Positions 18,162 through 26,940 of a stretch of DNA of 55,456 nucleotides are shown here, in pieces (position 1 is the first letter of the stretch; each line of letters opens with the position of its first letter). The notes beneath the pieces were generated by a model. The model saw nothing but the letters and a program-made list of their open reading frames with translations. It searched no databases and was not told the DNA's origin. Location of the stretch: assembly GCA_016209605.1 (NCBI GenBank), contig JACQVS010000060.1, forward strand, positions 1 through 55,456. Reading direction: 5' to 3'. Made by a program: the position numbers and the translations under genes. The stretch is from Planctomycetota bacterium. Lineage in GTDB: Bacteria > Planctomycetota > UBA8108 > JACQVS01.

Positions 18162-20302
18162 GGCGAAACGACCACGACCTTGGCCTCCCAGGGCCCCAAT
18201 GAGATCGTTCGCTTTCCCTCCGGCGTCTCCACGGTGAACTCGCCGAGCGCCTCCGGGGTGGGGTTGGCTAGAAACAGCACTTGCTCCGCTCCCCTGGCGC
18301 CGGCGGCGCGGCCCGCGCGGACCCTCGCCTTGCCGGCCGCGCCGGCGGAGAGGGGGATCGGGGCGTCTTCGAAGGCCGCCGCTTTCCGGGCCGCCTTGGC
18401 CAGCTCATCCAGGACCGGCTTGAGGGCGCTCCAGGCGATCGGCTCTTCTTTCTCAGCCTTCCCATTCTCCCGCGTCCACAAGACGCCGCTGGCCCCGTCG
18501 ATCAAGGCCAGGAAAAAGAGCAGGCGCACGGTCTCCGGAGCGGCCGAGAGGGGGATGCGGGCGATCACGGGATGGTTCGGGGGATTGCCATCGCCGCACC
18601 CGCGCGCCGCGCGGATGGCCCGCTCAAACATCTCCAGCGCCTTGGGATCGCGCTCCTCCCCCGCCGGGGCCCACACCACCAGCGCATCGGCCGCGTCGGC
18701 GAAGCGCCGGAGCACCGAGGGATCGGCCGCCGCGCTCGTTCCGATCGCCGCCAGGCGGCCATCCTCCTCTGCCAGGCGCCGGGCCAAGCCGCGGGCCTTG
18801 CCGGGGACCACGCCCGCGAGCGGCCAGTCGGCCTCGCCGGCCAGGAGCCAGGCGGCCACGCCGCCGTCTTGCCGGTGCTCGCGGGCCCGATCGAGAGCGA
18901 GAGCCACGCTGCCCGAGTGCAGCGCGCCGCCGAGATCGACCGCCGCTTGAAAGCCCAGGCCGCGGCAGCGCTCGTGGAAGAGGCGCCCGGCATCGTCCAG
19001 CGGCACGTCCTCCTCTTGATAGAGGAGGGGAAAGTCCCGCCGGCCGCGGTCCTCGAAGCCCTTCCCGGTCCAGCGCAGCCGGGCGATCGAGGTTTCCACG
19101 GGCTCCTTGCCGGCGCCCGGGACCGGATCGAGCGGGAAGGGGCTGACGGCTTGCCCCGCGAGGGGATGGAGGGCCACCTCATCGATGAACGCATCCCCCC
19201 GCCCTAGCACCTCGATGCGGACCCGGGCGATGCGGGGGTCGGGATTCCCCGGCGGCACCACGAATTCCCAGGTCAGCTCGCGCCACTCGGCCGGCAGTTC
19301 CACGGGCTTCTCGCTCGGCCTTCGCAAAGTGACCCAGCCCTCGGGGCGGAGCTGGTCCATCAGGGCCTCGCAGCGCAGCTTGACGCCCCGCATCACCGCT
19401 CGAAGGAGGTACGGCCCGGGAGGGAGGGAGAGGTCGGGGGTGCGGATGCCGGCGACGCCCTCTTCGAAACCGAAGAGGCCCAGGCTGGGCCCGTCTTGAA
19501 AGGCCTGGTCGCCCTGGGCGATGCCGAAATGCCAGCGGCCGCCGGGATAGCTCTCCAGGCGCCACAGTGTGAAGCCGGCGTTGAAGTCGCCGTCCGGGAT
19601 GATATTCCCCGCCTGGGAAAGGGGAGGAAAGCTCTCGAGCTTCTCCTCCGCCGGCCCTTCCTGGGCGAGGCGCAAGTTGTCGAAATAGATTTCCACCTTG
19701 CGGGTCAATTCGAGGGCGCTGTAGAGCTGATAGCTGGAGACGCGAGCCAGGTCGAAGCCGGCCTCCCCGCGCGCCGCCCGCAAGTCGAACTCCAGGGTCG
19801 ATGCTCCCAGCGGGACCATCGCCTCCTTGAAAATGAAAATCTTCCCCTTTTCCGGTCCCGCGAGCGCCAGGCGGACCGGGAGGGGGGCGCTGGGGTTGAA
19901 AGCGTCGACCAGCAGCTTGGCGTGCCTGGAGAAGTCCCGAGGATGGAGCAAGTCGGGGCGGCAGAAGAGGCCTTCCCTCGAGTCGGGCACAAACCAGACC
20001 TGATAGCTGTAGAGGCCCTCGGTGGCGTGGACCGGCTGCGCCGTCCCGCCGCCGATTGGAGCCGCCTGGCCGGGGCCGTACTCGAAGGACTCGAGGAGGA
20101 CCGCCGGTCTTGATAAATCGACATTTTTGAAAGGCGAGAAATCGCCCGCCGGGCCCGTTTTATCCGCGGAAGCTTCCGGGGGAGGCGAACCCGGCTCCGG
20201 AGCCGGCTTGAGGAGGAACCGGGCAATCCCGGCAACGATCGTGCCCGAGATGATGAGGAGGACGGCCGCCGTCACCCGCCGCTTGAGGTAATTGGTGCTC
20301 AT
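18158..20302 (-). CDS. Membrane-anchored extracytoplasmic protein with carbohydrate-binding-like domains, function unknown
   Basis: 714 residues. An N-terminal membrane anchor (about 8-30; VTAAVLLIISGTIVAGIARFLL) is followed by a Pro-rich linker. Two beta-sandwich regions come next, the second with NIIPDGDFNAGFTLWRLES and IDEVALHPL, typical of CBM4/9-like jelly rolls. The C-terminal part (about 420-690) has alternating helix/strand patterns ending in a beta-rich segment (VETPEGKRTISLGPWEAKVVVV), resembling a TIM-barrel glycosidase with a terminal beta domain. No catalytic motif is recognised. ATG at 20302 has no clear ribosome binding site. The TAA stop falls in repeat copy 1. It may be a polysaccharide-binding or glycosidase-like lipid-side protein; function is not claimed. 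Confidence 0.7.
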   Translation of the reverse strand: MSTNYLKRRVTAAVLLIISGTIVAGIARFLLKPAPEPGSPPPEASADKTGPAGDFSPFKNVDLSRPAVLLESFEYGPGQAAPIGGGTAQPVHATEGLYSYQVWFVPDSREGLFCRPDLLHPRDFSRHAKLLVDAFNPSAPLPVRLALAGPEKGKIFIFKEAMVPLGASTLEFDLRAARGEAGFDLARVSSYQLYSALELTRKVEIYFDNLRLAQEGPAEEKLESFPPLSQAGNIIPDGDFNAGFTLWRLESYPGGRWHFGIAQGDQAFQDGPSLGLFGFEEGVAGIRTPDLSLPPGPYLLRAVMRGVKLRCEALMDQLRPEGWVTLRRPSEKPVELPAEWRELTWEFVVPPGNPDPRIARVRIEVLGRGDAFIDEVALHPLAGQAVSPFPLDPVPGAGKEPVETSIARLRWTGKGFEDRGRRDFPLLYQEEDVPLDDAGRLFHERCRGLGFQAAVDLGGALHSGSVALALDRAREHRQDGGVAAWLLAGEADWPLAGVVPGKARGLARRLAEEDGRLAAIGTSAAADPSVLRRFADAADALVVWAPAGEERDPKALEMFERAIRAARGCGDGNPPNHPVIARIPLSAAPETVRLLFFLALIDGASGVLWTRENGKAEKEEPIAWSALKPVLDELAKAARKAAAFEDAPIPLSAGAAGKARVRAGRAAGARGAEQVLFLANPTPEALGEFTVETPEGKRTISLGPWEAKVVVVSP

Positions 20303-20370
20303 AGTTTTATGCCGGTTCGACAGGCAAGTTAAAAAATTTTAAACTTCTTCAGCGCCGGCCGCAACCGGTA

Positions 20371-20450
20371 TTAAATTCTTCCACCGCCACTTCTCCACCT
20401 CCTGCGGAGAAGTGGCGGATAGCTCGGTTGCGGGCGAAGCCCGCATTATA
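20371..20450 (+). repeat. Two-hairpin structured repeat, copy 2
   Basis: The same element as at 18083, here in a divergent intergenic region. The head is TTAAATTCTTCC. Stem 1 is CCGCCACTTCTCC (20384-20396) with GGAGAAGTGGCGG (20406-20418). The shared GGATAGCTCGGT and GCGGGC-GAA-GCCCGC hairpin are followed by ATTATA. Stem 1 differs from copy 1 at several positions, with matching changes in the other arm. Confidence 0.85.
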
Positions 20451-20470
20451 GTAAGATCACGGGGAATCGC

Positions 20471-21595
20471 ATGGGGATGCGGAAATCAATTTATCGGCCC
20501 ACAACCTTTTCCACGATATTTTTTCTGACCGCGCTCCTCCGCCCGAGCCCGGCGGCGCGAGGCGAGGAGATCCCCTTCGGCGACTATCAGGCCTTCAGCA
20601 AGGCGCTGGCCCAGGCGGAGTCGCAGGGCGGTCTCCTGGTCGCGGTGCTGGTCTCCTCGGAGAATCCTGCTGCCAGCCCCACGGCGCAGGAACTCTTGAG
20701 CGATTTGAAAAATCCCTCGGTCGTGGAGCTGCTCAAGCCCTTTCCCAAGCTGGCGGTCGCCTGCGACCGCTATCCCGCCGTCGCCAGGCGGTATGGCGTC
20801 GAGCGCTTTCCGGCTCTCCTCTTCCTGGCGCCCGGCGGCAAGGCCGCCGGAGCCGTTCACGGCCGGTCGTCGGCGGATCAGCTCTTCGAGCGCGCCGCCG
20901 GGATCCTGGCCGTGGCCGAGGAGGCGGGCCTCATCCAGCCGCGGCCGCCTTCCGGCTCGACGGAGGCTGCGCCGCCGCCCTCGACGCAGCTGCCGCAGCT
21001 CTTCACCCAGGCCAAGCTCGCCTGGGAGCAGGGAGACCGGCTGCGGGCGGCCGGGCTCTTCGAAGAGCTGCTCGAGAAATCGGCGGGCCTTGAGGACAGC
21101 GCCGAGCGTCCGGAGGTCCTGGCGGTCGCCCACTTTTACCTGGGAGAGCACTGCCGGAAGGGCGGCGCCGCCGCCAAGGCGGAAAAGCACTATCGGATCG
21201 CCCTCGAGGAGCTGGACTCTTCCGGGGAGATGCCGATCGAGAAGGCCGTCCGGAGCGAGGTCGATCGGGCTGCCCGCTCCGGCCTGGAGCGGTACGGTCT
21301 GAAAGCCGTCCTGGGCCTCGCCTACACCTTGAGGGCGCAGGGGAAGGTCAAGGAGGCGGTCGAACACCTCGAGCGGGCCTGCCGGAGCCAGCCCCGGGCC
21401 TTGAACGACCAGGTGGCGTTCTTCCTCGGCTGCCTGCACCGCGAGCTAGGGGAGGTCAAGGAAGCCCGGCGGTACTTCGAGGTGTGCCGCGAGCGCTGGC
21501 CCAGGTCGTCTTACGGCCTCCGCGCCGCGCGTCACCTGGAGACGACCGTGCCGCCGGAGCCGGCGGAGCTGCCGGAGCCGGACTTGCCGGAGTAA
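20471..21595 (+). CDS. Exported thioredoxin-fold/TPR protein
   Basis: 374 residues. A hydrophobic N-terminal segment ending in ARGEE suggests a signal peptide. A thioredoxin-like region follows (about 35-155; LLVAVLVSSENP, AVACDRYPAVARRYGVERFPALLFLAPGG) but lacks a CxxC pair, so redox activity is unlikely. The C-terminal half (about 170-355) holds TPR-like helices (AKLAWEQGDRLRAAGLFEELLEK, LAYTLRAQGKVKEAVEHLERA, FFLGCLHRELGEVKEARRYF). This suggests a periplasmic scaffold. Its 3' end overlaps the convergent aminotransferase gene by 64 bp; the last residues are Pro/Glu-rich. Confidence 0.75.
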   Translation: MGMRKSIYRPTTFSTIFFLTALLRPSPAARGEEIPFGDYQAFSKALAQAESQGGLLVAVLVSSENPAASPTAQELLSDLKNPSVVELLKPFPKLAVACDRYPAVARRYGVERFPALLFLAPGGKAAGAVHGRSSADQLFERAAGILAVAEEAGLIQPRPPSGSTEAAPPPSTQLPQLFTQAKLAWEQGDRLRAAGLFEELLEKSAGLEDSAERPEVLAVAHFYLGEHCRKGGAAAKAEKHYRIALEELDSSGEMPIEKAVRSEVDRAARSGLERYGLKAVLGLAYTLRAQGKVKEAVEHLERACRSQPRALNDQVAFFLGCLHRELGEVKEARRYFEVCRERWPRSSYGLRAARHLETTVPPEPAELPEPDLPE

Positions 21596-22761
21596 ACGCT
21601 CGCCGCCGCCTCCACGCCGGCCCCGATCGAGCGGATAGCCCCCACGTCCCAGAGGATGCCTTCCAGCGCGCTCAGGAAGAAGATGACGTTCTCCCGCCGC
21701 GACGATTCTCCCATGAGACCGATCCTCCAGATCTTGCCGGCAAAGGCCGCCAGCCCGCCACCGATCTCGAGGTTGTACTCCTGGAGCAGCCGCTGGCGCA
21801 CCGCGGCGTCGGCGATGCCGCCGGGAATCCAGACGGCGTTGAGCATGGGCAGGCGTCGCCCCTCCTGGGCGAACATGCGGAAGCCGAGGGCCTCGAGGCC
21901 GCTCACCAGGGCGCGGCTGTTGAGGCGGTGGCGCTCGAAGCGCTTCTCCAGACCCTCCTCGAGCACCAGGGCGAGGGCCTCGTGGAGGGCGTAGTTCATG
22001 GAGATGGGGGCGGTGTGGTGGTAAGCGCGCTCACTTTCGGTCCAGTAGCTGTCGATCAGGTTCAGATCGAGGTACCAGCTCGGCGGCTTGCGCTTCCGCG
22101 CGCGCAGCTTCTCGACCGCTCGGTCGCTGAAGGTGATGGGGGCAAGCCCCGGCTGGCCGCACAAGCACATCTGCTTGCCGCTGTAGCACACATCGAACAA
22201 CCAATCATCGAACTTGAACTCCGCGCCGCCGAGGGAGGTGACGGCGTCGGCCACCAGCAGCTTCTCCCGCTCGCGGCACAGCTTGCCGATCTCGGCGAGA
22301 GGCTGGTGGGCGCCGGTGGAGGTCTCGGCGTGGACCAGGGCCACCACCTTGATGCTCGGGTCGCGGTCGAGGGCCGCCTTGACTTCCTCCAGGGAGAAGA
22401 CCTCGCCCCACGGCCGCTCGAGCCGCGCCAGCCTCCCCCCCACCCGCTCGACGATGTCGGCCAGGCGCGTTCCGAAAACTCCGTTCACGCCGATGAGCGC
22501 GGTGTCGCCGGGCTCGATGACGTTGGCGAGGGCTGCCTCCATGCCGGCGCTGCCGGTCCCCGACAGGCACAGGGTGAGCCGGTTCCTGGTCTGGAAGACG
22601 GAGCGGAGCATGGCCTGCAGGCGGTCCATGATGGCCAGGAACGCCGGATCGAGATGGCCGACGATGGGAGCCGAAAGCGCGCGGTAGACGCGCGGGTGGA
22701 CGCAGCTGGGGCCGGGCCCCATGAGGATCCGTTGCGGGGGGGAGAAGATTTCTGAGTTCAT
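21532..22761 (-). CDS. Class V aminotransferase, alanine-glyoxylate / serine-pyruvate type
   Basis: 409 residues, PLP-dependent. It starts with the family hallmark ILMGPGPSCVHPRVYRAL. SGTGSAGMEAAL forms part of the PLP phosphate site, LVADAVTSLGG holds the Asp (172) that pairs with the pyridine nitrogen, and DVCYSGKQMCLCGQPGLAPI holds the PLP-linked Lys196. The family interconverts alanine or serine with glyoxylate or pyruvate, and some members act on 2-aminoethylphosphonate; substrate choice cannot be read here. The final 25 or so residues (Gly/Ser-rich) extend beyond the usual end and lie antisense to the preceding gene. ATG at 22761. Confidence 0.88.
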   Translation of the reverse strand: MNSEIFSPPQRILMGPGPSCVHPRVYRALSAPIVGHLDPAFLAIMDRLQAMLRSVFQTRNRLTLCLSGTGSAGMEAALANVIEPGDTALIGVNGVFGTRLADIVERVGGRLARLERPWGEVFSLEEVKAALDRDPSIKVVALVHAETSTGAHQPLAEIGKLCREREKLLVADAVTSLGGAEFKFDDWLFDVCYSGKQMCLCGQPGLAPITFSDRAVEKLRARKRKPPSWYLDLNLIDSYWTESERAYHHTAPISMNYALHEALALVLEEGLEKRFERHRLNSRALVSGLEALGFRMFAQEGRRLPMLNAVWIPGGIADAAVRQRLLQEYNLEIGGGLAAFAGKIWRIGLMGESSRRENVIFFLSALEGILWDVGAIRSIGAGVEAAASVYSGKSGSGSSAGSGGTVVSR

Positions 22762-22848
22762 TTTTAGTCCATTTTCAGGTATTTCTCATTGGCTGGTGAC
22801 CTGAATTTGTAAAGGTTATAAAATCATATCGGTTTTACAAGACAATTC

Positions 22849-23832
22849 ATGAGACCGCTCGCGCCGTTCTTCCCCCTGGCCTCGCTCCTCGCCGTCCTCC
22901 TCGCCGGCGCCGGCGCCGTTTACGTGAAGGGCAGGAATCCTTCGAGGCCGGAGCGGCCCTATCGCGTGGTCAAAACCGGAGGCGGCTTCCCCCGCAGCTT
23001 CATCGCCGCGGACGGAGCCAGAGTCGTCCTCGCCGCGCCGCCCCGGCGCGTCGTGGCCCTCTCCCTCCAGGCCGAGGAGATCCTGGTCGAGCTGGCGGGA
23101 ATCGAGATTCTCGCCGCCGCGACCGACAAGGCGCGCGATCCCTTCATCTCCCACATCGCCGCGGCGGCCGCGCGCCTCCCCGCGACCGTGAGCGGCAACT
23201 CCGCCGAGCGCATCGCCCGCCTCCGTCCGGAACTGGTGCTCGTCACCTCCTTCACCGACCGGCGGGGCTGCGACTTTCTCGAGCGCTGCCGGGTCCCGGT
23301 GGTCATCCTGCCAACCCCGGAGGGCCTGGGGGCCATCGACGACACCATCCGGCTGATCGGAGACCTCCTCGGCAAGGAGGAGGCGGCGGCCGCGCTTCTC
23401 GAGAGCCTCGAGCGGCGGCTTGCGGCGGTCCAGGGGCGGCTTCCATCCGGTATCTCCCCGGAAATTCTTTACTACTCCGACCTGGGGGCCCCGTGGGTGG
23501 CTGGCGCGGGCACCATCCTCGATGAGATCATCCGCCTCGCGGGCTGCGCCAACCTGGCGGCGCGGCGGGGGATCATCGGCTCGCGAACCGTTCAGAAGGA
23601 GATCCTCGTCCGCTGGAATCCCCAGCACCTCCTCATCGAGGGGGAGGAGGAGGACCGCGAGCGCCTCCTGGACGGACTGCGCCGGGATCCGGTTCTGCGA
23701 AGCGTCGCGGCGGTGAGAGCCGGCAAACTGGCGGTGCTGCCGACCCGCACCATCACCTCGGTCTCCCACCACGTCATCGAGGCGGTGGAGAAGCTCGCCG
23801 CTCAAGCGCGGCGCTGGAGCGAGGGAAGATGA
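22849..23832 (+). CDS. ABC importer substrate-binding protein (cobalamin/iron-siderophore type)
   Basis: 327 residues with an N-terminal membrane or signal segment (about 8-27), lacking a clear lipobox cysteine. The PF01497 periplasmic-binding fold follows: RRVVALSLQAEEILVELAG, LRPELVLVTSF, CRVPVVILP, GTILDEIIRLAGCANLA, VRWNPQHLLIEG, and the long helix linking two lobes. The ligand could be vitamin B12, a siderophore, heme or another metal chelate. The next gene starts four bases before its stop (ATGA overlap), giving a three-gene operon with permease and ATPase. The 87-bp upstream gap is too short for, and shows no, cobalamin riboswitch. Confidence 0.88.
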   Translation: MRPLAPFFPLASLLAVLLAGAGAVYVKGRNPSRPERPYRVVKTGGGFPRSFIAADGARVVLAAPPRRVVALSLQAEEILVELAGIEILAAATDKARDPFISHIAAAAARLPATVSGNSAERIARLRPELVLVTSFTDRRGCDFLERCRVPVVILPTPEGLGAIDDTIRLIGDLLGKEEAAAALLESLERRLAAVQGRLPSGISPEILYYSDLGAPWVAGAGTILDEIIRLAGCANLAARRGIIGSRTVQKEILVRWNPQHLLIEGEEEDRERLLDGLRRDPVLRSVAAVRAGKLAVLPTRTITSVSHHVIEAVEKLAAQARRWSEGR

Positions 23833-24842
23833 GCGGCCGCCGCTGGACCAGCCTCCATCTCCTGCTCCTCCTCCTGGCCATGGCGCTGGGGCTGTGTCTC
23901 GGCGGCGATCAGGTCAGCTCGCCGATCGAGATCTGGAGCGCGCTGGCAGGCGGCGGCTCGCCGGATGGCGAGCAACCGGTGGAGCGCGACATCCTCTTCT
24001 ACATCCGCATCCCGCGCGTTTTTGCCGGGGCGCTGGTCGGCGCCTCGCTGGCCCTCGCCGGCGTGCTCATGCAGGGGCTCTTCCGCAATCCCCTGGCCTC
24101 GCCGGGAGTTCTGGGAGCGACGGCGGGCGGCGCCTTCGGAGCGGTGCTGGCGGTGGCGCTGCGCCTGGAGACCCTAGCGGGGCTCGCCGTGCCGGGGGCG
24201 GCGGTGGCCGGGACCTGGTTCGCGCTGTTCGTCGTTTACGCCCTCGCCGCCGGCCGCAGCCGCCTCTCCGTCCTGCATCTCATCCTCTGCGGCGTGGCGG
24301 TGAACACGCTCTTTTCTGCGGGAACGAGCCTCATCCTGACCCTCTCGACCGACCGCTATGAAATCTCCAGCAAGATCATCCACTGGCTCACCGGCGCCTT
24401 GACCAACCGCGGCTGGGAGCACGTCCTGCTCATTCTCCCCTTCTTCGGCCTCACCTTGCCGCTGTCGCTCTTCCTGGCGCGCGACTTGAACCTCCTCCTC
24501 ACCGGCGAGGAGAGCGCCTGGTCCCTGGGGGCCAACCTCGACCGGCTGAAGCGGCGGGTGCTGCTGCTCTCCGCCCTCCTCACCGGCGGCGCCGTCGCCG
24601 TCGCCGGCATGGTCGGCTTCGTCGGCCTGGTGGCGCCGCACATCTTGAGACTGATTCAAGGCCCTGACCACCGCAAGCTGCTCGCCTCGGCGCCCCTCTT
24701 CGGCGGCACCTTCCTGATCCTCTGCGACCTGGTTTCGCAGCGGCTCATCCCGCCGGAAGAGGTGCAGCTCGGCATCATCACCTCGCTCATCGGCGGGCCG
24801 TTTTTCCTTTTCCTGCTGGCGCGCGAGCGGAGGCCGCAATGA
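23829..24842 (+). CDS. FecCD-family ABC permease (BtuC/FhuB-like)
   Basis: 337 residues, hydrophobic throughout, with about nine to ten membrane segments as in BtuC. Family blocks are IRIPRVFAGALVGASLALAG followed by QGLFRNPLASPGVLGATAGG, and near the end GMVGFVGLVAPHILRLIQGPDHRKLL, the cytoplasmic coupling region for the ATPase. Translationally coupled by ATGA overlaps to both the binding-protein gene before and the ATPase gene after it. Role: transmembrane pore of a type II importer for metal chelates or cobalamin. Confidence 0.92.
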   Translation: MSGRRWTSLHLLLLLLAMALGLCLGGDQVSSPIEIWSALAGGGSPDGEQPVERDILFYIRIPRVFAGALVGASLALAGVLMQGLFRNPLASPGVLGATAGGAFGAVLAVALRLETLAGLAVPGAAVAGTWFALFVVYALAAGRSRLSVLHLILCGVAVNTLFSAGTSLILTLSTDRYEISSKIIHWLTGALTNRGWEHVLLILPFFGLTLPLSLFLARDLNLLLTGEESAWSLGANLDRLKRRVLLLSALLTGGAVAVAGMVGFVGLVAPHILRLIQGPDHRKLLASAPLFGGTFLILCDLVSQRLIPPEEVQLGIITSLIGGPFFLFLLARERRPQ

Positions 24843-25654
24843 TCAGCGGGAGCGCCGCGGCGGGCGCCGGCGGGCTGGAACCGATCCTCCGCCTGGAAAA
24901 CATCTCGGTGGCCCTCGGCGGCTGTCCGATCCTGGCCGGCATCGACGCGGACTTTCACAGCGCTCGGGTGAACGCCGTGATCGGCCCCAACGGCTCCGGG
25001 AAGAGCACCCTCTTGCGCGCCATCCTCGGAGCCGTGCCCCGCGCCTCCGGCCGCGTCCTTCTCGGCGGGCGCGAGGCGGAGCGGTTCGACCGGCGCGAGC
25101 TGGCGAGGGCCATCGCCCTTGTTCCCCAGGACACCCACCTGGACTTCTCCTTTCGCGTCGAGGAGGTGGTGCTCATGGGCCGCTACCCCCACCTCCGCCC
25201 CCTGGAGCGGGAGCGCCCGCGCGACCTTCAGGCCGTCGAGGAGGCGCTGAGGAGGCTCGACCTCCTGCCGCTCCGGCGGCGCGACGTCACCACCCTCTCC
25301 GGCGGCGAGCGCCAGCGAGCCTTCATCGCACGCGCCCTGGCGACCGAGGCGCGCCTGCTGCTTCTCGACGAGCCGATCTCCCACCTCGATATCGGCCATC
25401 GGCTCGACATCTTCAAGCTGCTCTCGGAGCTGGCTCGGGGCGGCTACACCATCGTCGTGGTGCTCCACGACCTGGACTTCGCCTTCCGGCACGCCGACCG
25501 CATCCTGGTCCTCGACCGCGGCCGGAAGGCCAGCGAAGGAGAGCCGCAAGAGATCCTCGAAAGCGGCATCCTCGAGCAAGTCTTCGGGGTGAGGCTGGCC
25601 AAGCTGCCATCCGAAAACGGCCCCCACTTCACCTGGAAGCGCGTGGAAAAATAG
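24839..25654 (+). CDS. ABC importer ATP-binding protein (FecE/BtuD-like)
   Basis: 271 residues, complete ABC ATPase. Walker A is GPNGSGKST (residues 49-57), the Q-loop is ALVPQD, the signature is LSGGERQRAFIARAL (153-167), Walker B is LLLLDEP (173-179), and the H-loop is VVVLHDLDFA. YPHLRPL after the Q-loop is typical of the iron/cobalamin importer branch. The start overlaps the permease stop (ATGA). It powers import with the two preceding products. No genes follow on this strand before the degraded island. Confidence 0.93.
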   Translation: MISGSAAAGAGGLEPILRLENISVALGGCPILAGIDADFHSARVNAVIGPNGSGKSTLLRAILGAVPRASGRVLLGGREAERFDRRELARAIALVPQDTHLDFSFRVEEVVLMGRYPHLRPLERERPRDLQAVEEALRRLDLLPLRRRDVTTLSGGERQRAFIARALATEARLLLLDEPISHLDIGHRLDIFKLLSELARGGYTIVVVLHDLDFAFRHADRILVLDRGRKASEGEPQEILESGILEQVFGVRLAKLPSENGPHFTWKRVEK

Positions 25655-25853
25655 CCGCGGCGATGGATTCCACTCAAAATTTCACGGGTAATCCCAGCTC
25701 CCGCGCCGCCTGCACCTGAACATGCGCGTCCTCGCGCTAGGTTCTTACTTAAACCGGACTGTTCCGTCCCTCAATCACTAAAAAGTCGATCATTAGCAGG
25801 TTTTCAGGCATATTGCCTTGGACTTGGTAAAATTGCATGGCAAAATTACCGCC

Positions 25854-26254
25854 ATGTATGCAAGATCTCTATCCCTCCCGGATTATTCGTTCTTCCTTTT
25901 CGGACCACGGGGTACCGGGAAGACGACCTTGCTTCGTGAGAAGTTGCCGGGAGCGTTCTGGAAAAACTTGCTCCTGGATGATGATTACCTTCCGCTTCTG
26001 GGCGATCGAGCGGGGGACTGGAAGTCGATTTCATCTGGGCTCGAGGGGAAACGAGCGTGGCCGTGGAAGTCAAGGCGGCGGAGAAGTGGCAAAAGAACCA
26101 CGGGCGAGCCTTGAAGGAGCTGGCTTCCGCCGGCGGCGTGCGCCGGTGCTTTGGAGTCTACCGGGGAAAGCAAACGCTCAAGGACGGGGATGTCCTGGTC
26201 CTTCCCTGCCTCCAGTTTCTCGAGAAGCTTCATGCCGGCGAGGTGCTGGGCTGA
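25854..26254 (+). pseudogene. Deleted AAA ATPase/DUF4143 protein
   Basis: The N-terminal piece (frame of ATG 25854) reads MYARSLSLPDYSFFLFGPRG and contains the Walker A GPRGTGKTTLL, then LLLDDDYLPLLGD. Near 26003-26018 the homology jumps, in another frame, to the DUF4143 C-terminus: EVDFIWARGETSVAVEVKAA and KDGDVLVLPCLQFLEKL, ending TGA 26252-26254. Full-length members have about 380 residues; roughly 250 are missing and the join is out of frame. The parts and their order are clear, so this is a deletion pseudogene. Confidence 0.8.
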
Positions 26255-26586
26255 TCGGGGCTTTTCGCAAATCGGAGCGCCTTGCAGGGAGGTGAATTCC
26301 GGTGCCGTCCGGCGATGATTTCCAGCGCCAGGGAGCGCAGCCAGAGAAAAAAAGGGGCTGGCTGGAGGGCTAGATAATCAACCAGCCGCTTCCGAGCCTC
26401 GTCCATGGCTCCTTCGACGACGGCGGCCGCCCCCGGCCGATCCTTGAGCCGGGGGTCGAGGCGCAGCGACACCACCCGCTCGAGTCGCCCCCGGTGGCGG
26501 GCGAGCAGCTCCGCCGCCGCCGCGGCCTCGCCCGCCGCGGCCCGCTCGAGCATTTTCAGGGTGGTTCTGGAGTCGGCGGCGGACAC
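26230..26586 (-). pseudogene. Truncated ECF sigma factor (region 2 remnant)
   Basis: From a possible GTG 26586 the frame contains LLARHRGRLERVVSLRLDPR and KRLVDYLALQPAPFFLWLRS, which match the N-terminal half (region 2) of the same sigma type as the gene at 27522. After EIIAGRHR the similarity stops and an unrelated tail runs to the stop at 26230. Region 4 is absent, so promoter recognition would be lost. The conserved DPSDVVQ has decayed to GAAAVVE. It begins two bases after the stop of a dockerin remnant. Confidence 0.65.
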
Positions 26587-26588
26587 CT

Positions 26589-26828
26589 CTACTGGCACTG
26601 GGGGACCACCGGGCAGTCGGCGATCGGCACGCAGGCGATGCCCAGGAGGTGCGGCGGGCCGCCGAGAAACTTCCACGAGAGGATGCCGATGGCATCCGAT
26701 TGATCGATGCCGGAATCGCCGTTGAAATCGAGCAAGCTCTGGTTTCCCGGGTCGGACGTCTTGCCGTTGCCGCAGGGGAGAACCTCCGGCGGGCCGCCGA
26801 GGAAGACGTGGAGAAGCAGGGGCTTTCC
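26589..26828 (-). pseudogene. C-terminal remnant of a dockerin-like secreted protein
   Basis: Eighty codons without a start at the left end read LHVFLGGPPEVLPCGNGKTS, then NQSLLDFNGDSGIDQSDAIG, KFLGGPPHLLGIACVPIADC and PVVPQCQ-stop (TAG 26589-26591). This is the same cysteine-tailed dockerin-like end as in the genes at 48194 and 49485, but without the first EF-hand and everything upstream. Sequence before 26828 turns AT-rich and non-coding. It is a fragment, not a functional gene. Confidence 0.75.
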
Positions 26829-26896
26829 CTATGAAAAAATTTAATATCCCAAAGGCTCTGATTGAATTTTATAAGTTCTAGGCCTAAACTAAACTC

Positions 26897-26916
26897 AAGA
26901 TTTGGTTTTAAATCTT
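26897..26916. promoter_or_regulatory. Inverted repeat upstream of the toxin-antitoxin genes
   Basis: AAGATTT (26897-26903) and AAATCTT (26910-26916) form a 7-bp inverted repeat with a GGTTTT spacer, 24 bp before the antitoxin start. Antitoxins of type II systems usually autorepress at such sites; binding here is inferred. The surrounding 100 bp is AT-rich. Confidence 0.35.
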
Positions 26917-26940
26917 CCAACTTTTTGGTAGGTAATTCTC

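Noticed and set aside
22762..22848. Possible cobalamin riboswitch before the ABC importer
   Set aside because: The gap is only 87 bp and lacks the conserved B12-box pattern.
25674..25745. C-terminal fragment of a gene on the minus strand ending HVQVQAARELGLPVKF
   Set aside because: Only about 20 plausible codons before the stop at 25674; suggestive of another remnant but too short to assign.
26378..26920. A 180-codon minus-strand frame across the dockerin and sigma remnants
   Set aside because: It is in a different frame from both recognisable remnants and translates to biased Arg/Ala/Gly sequence.
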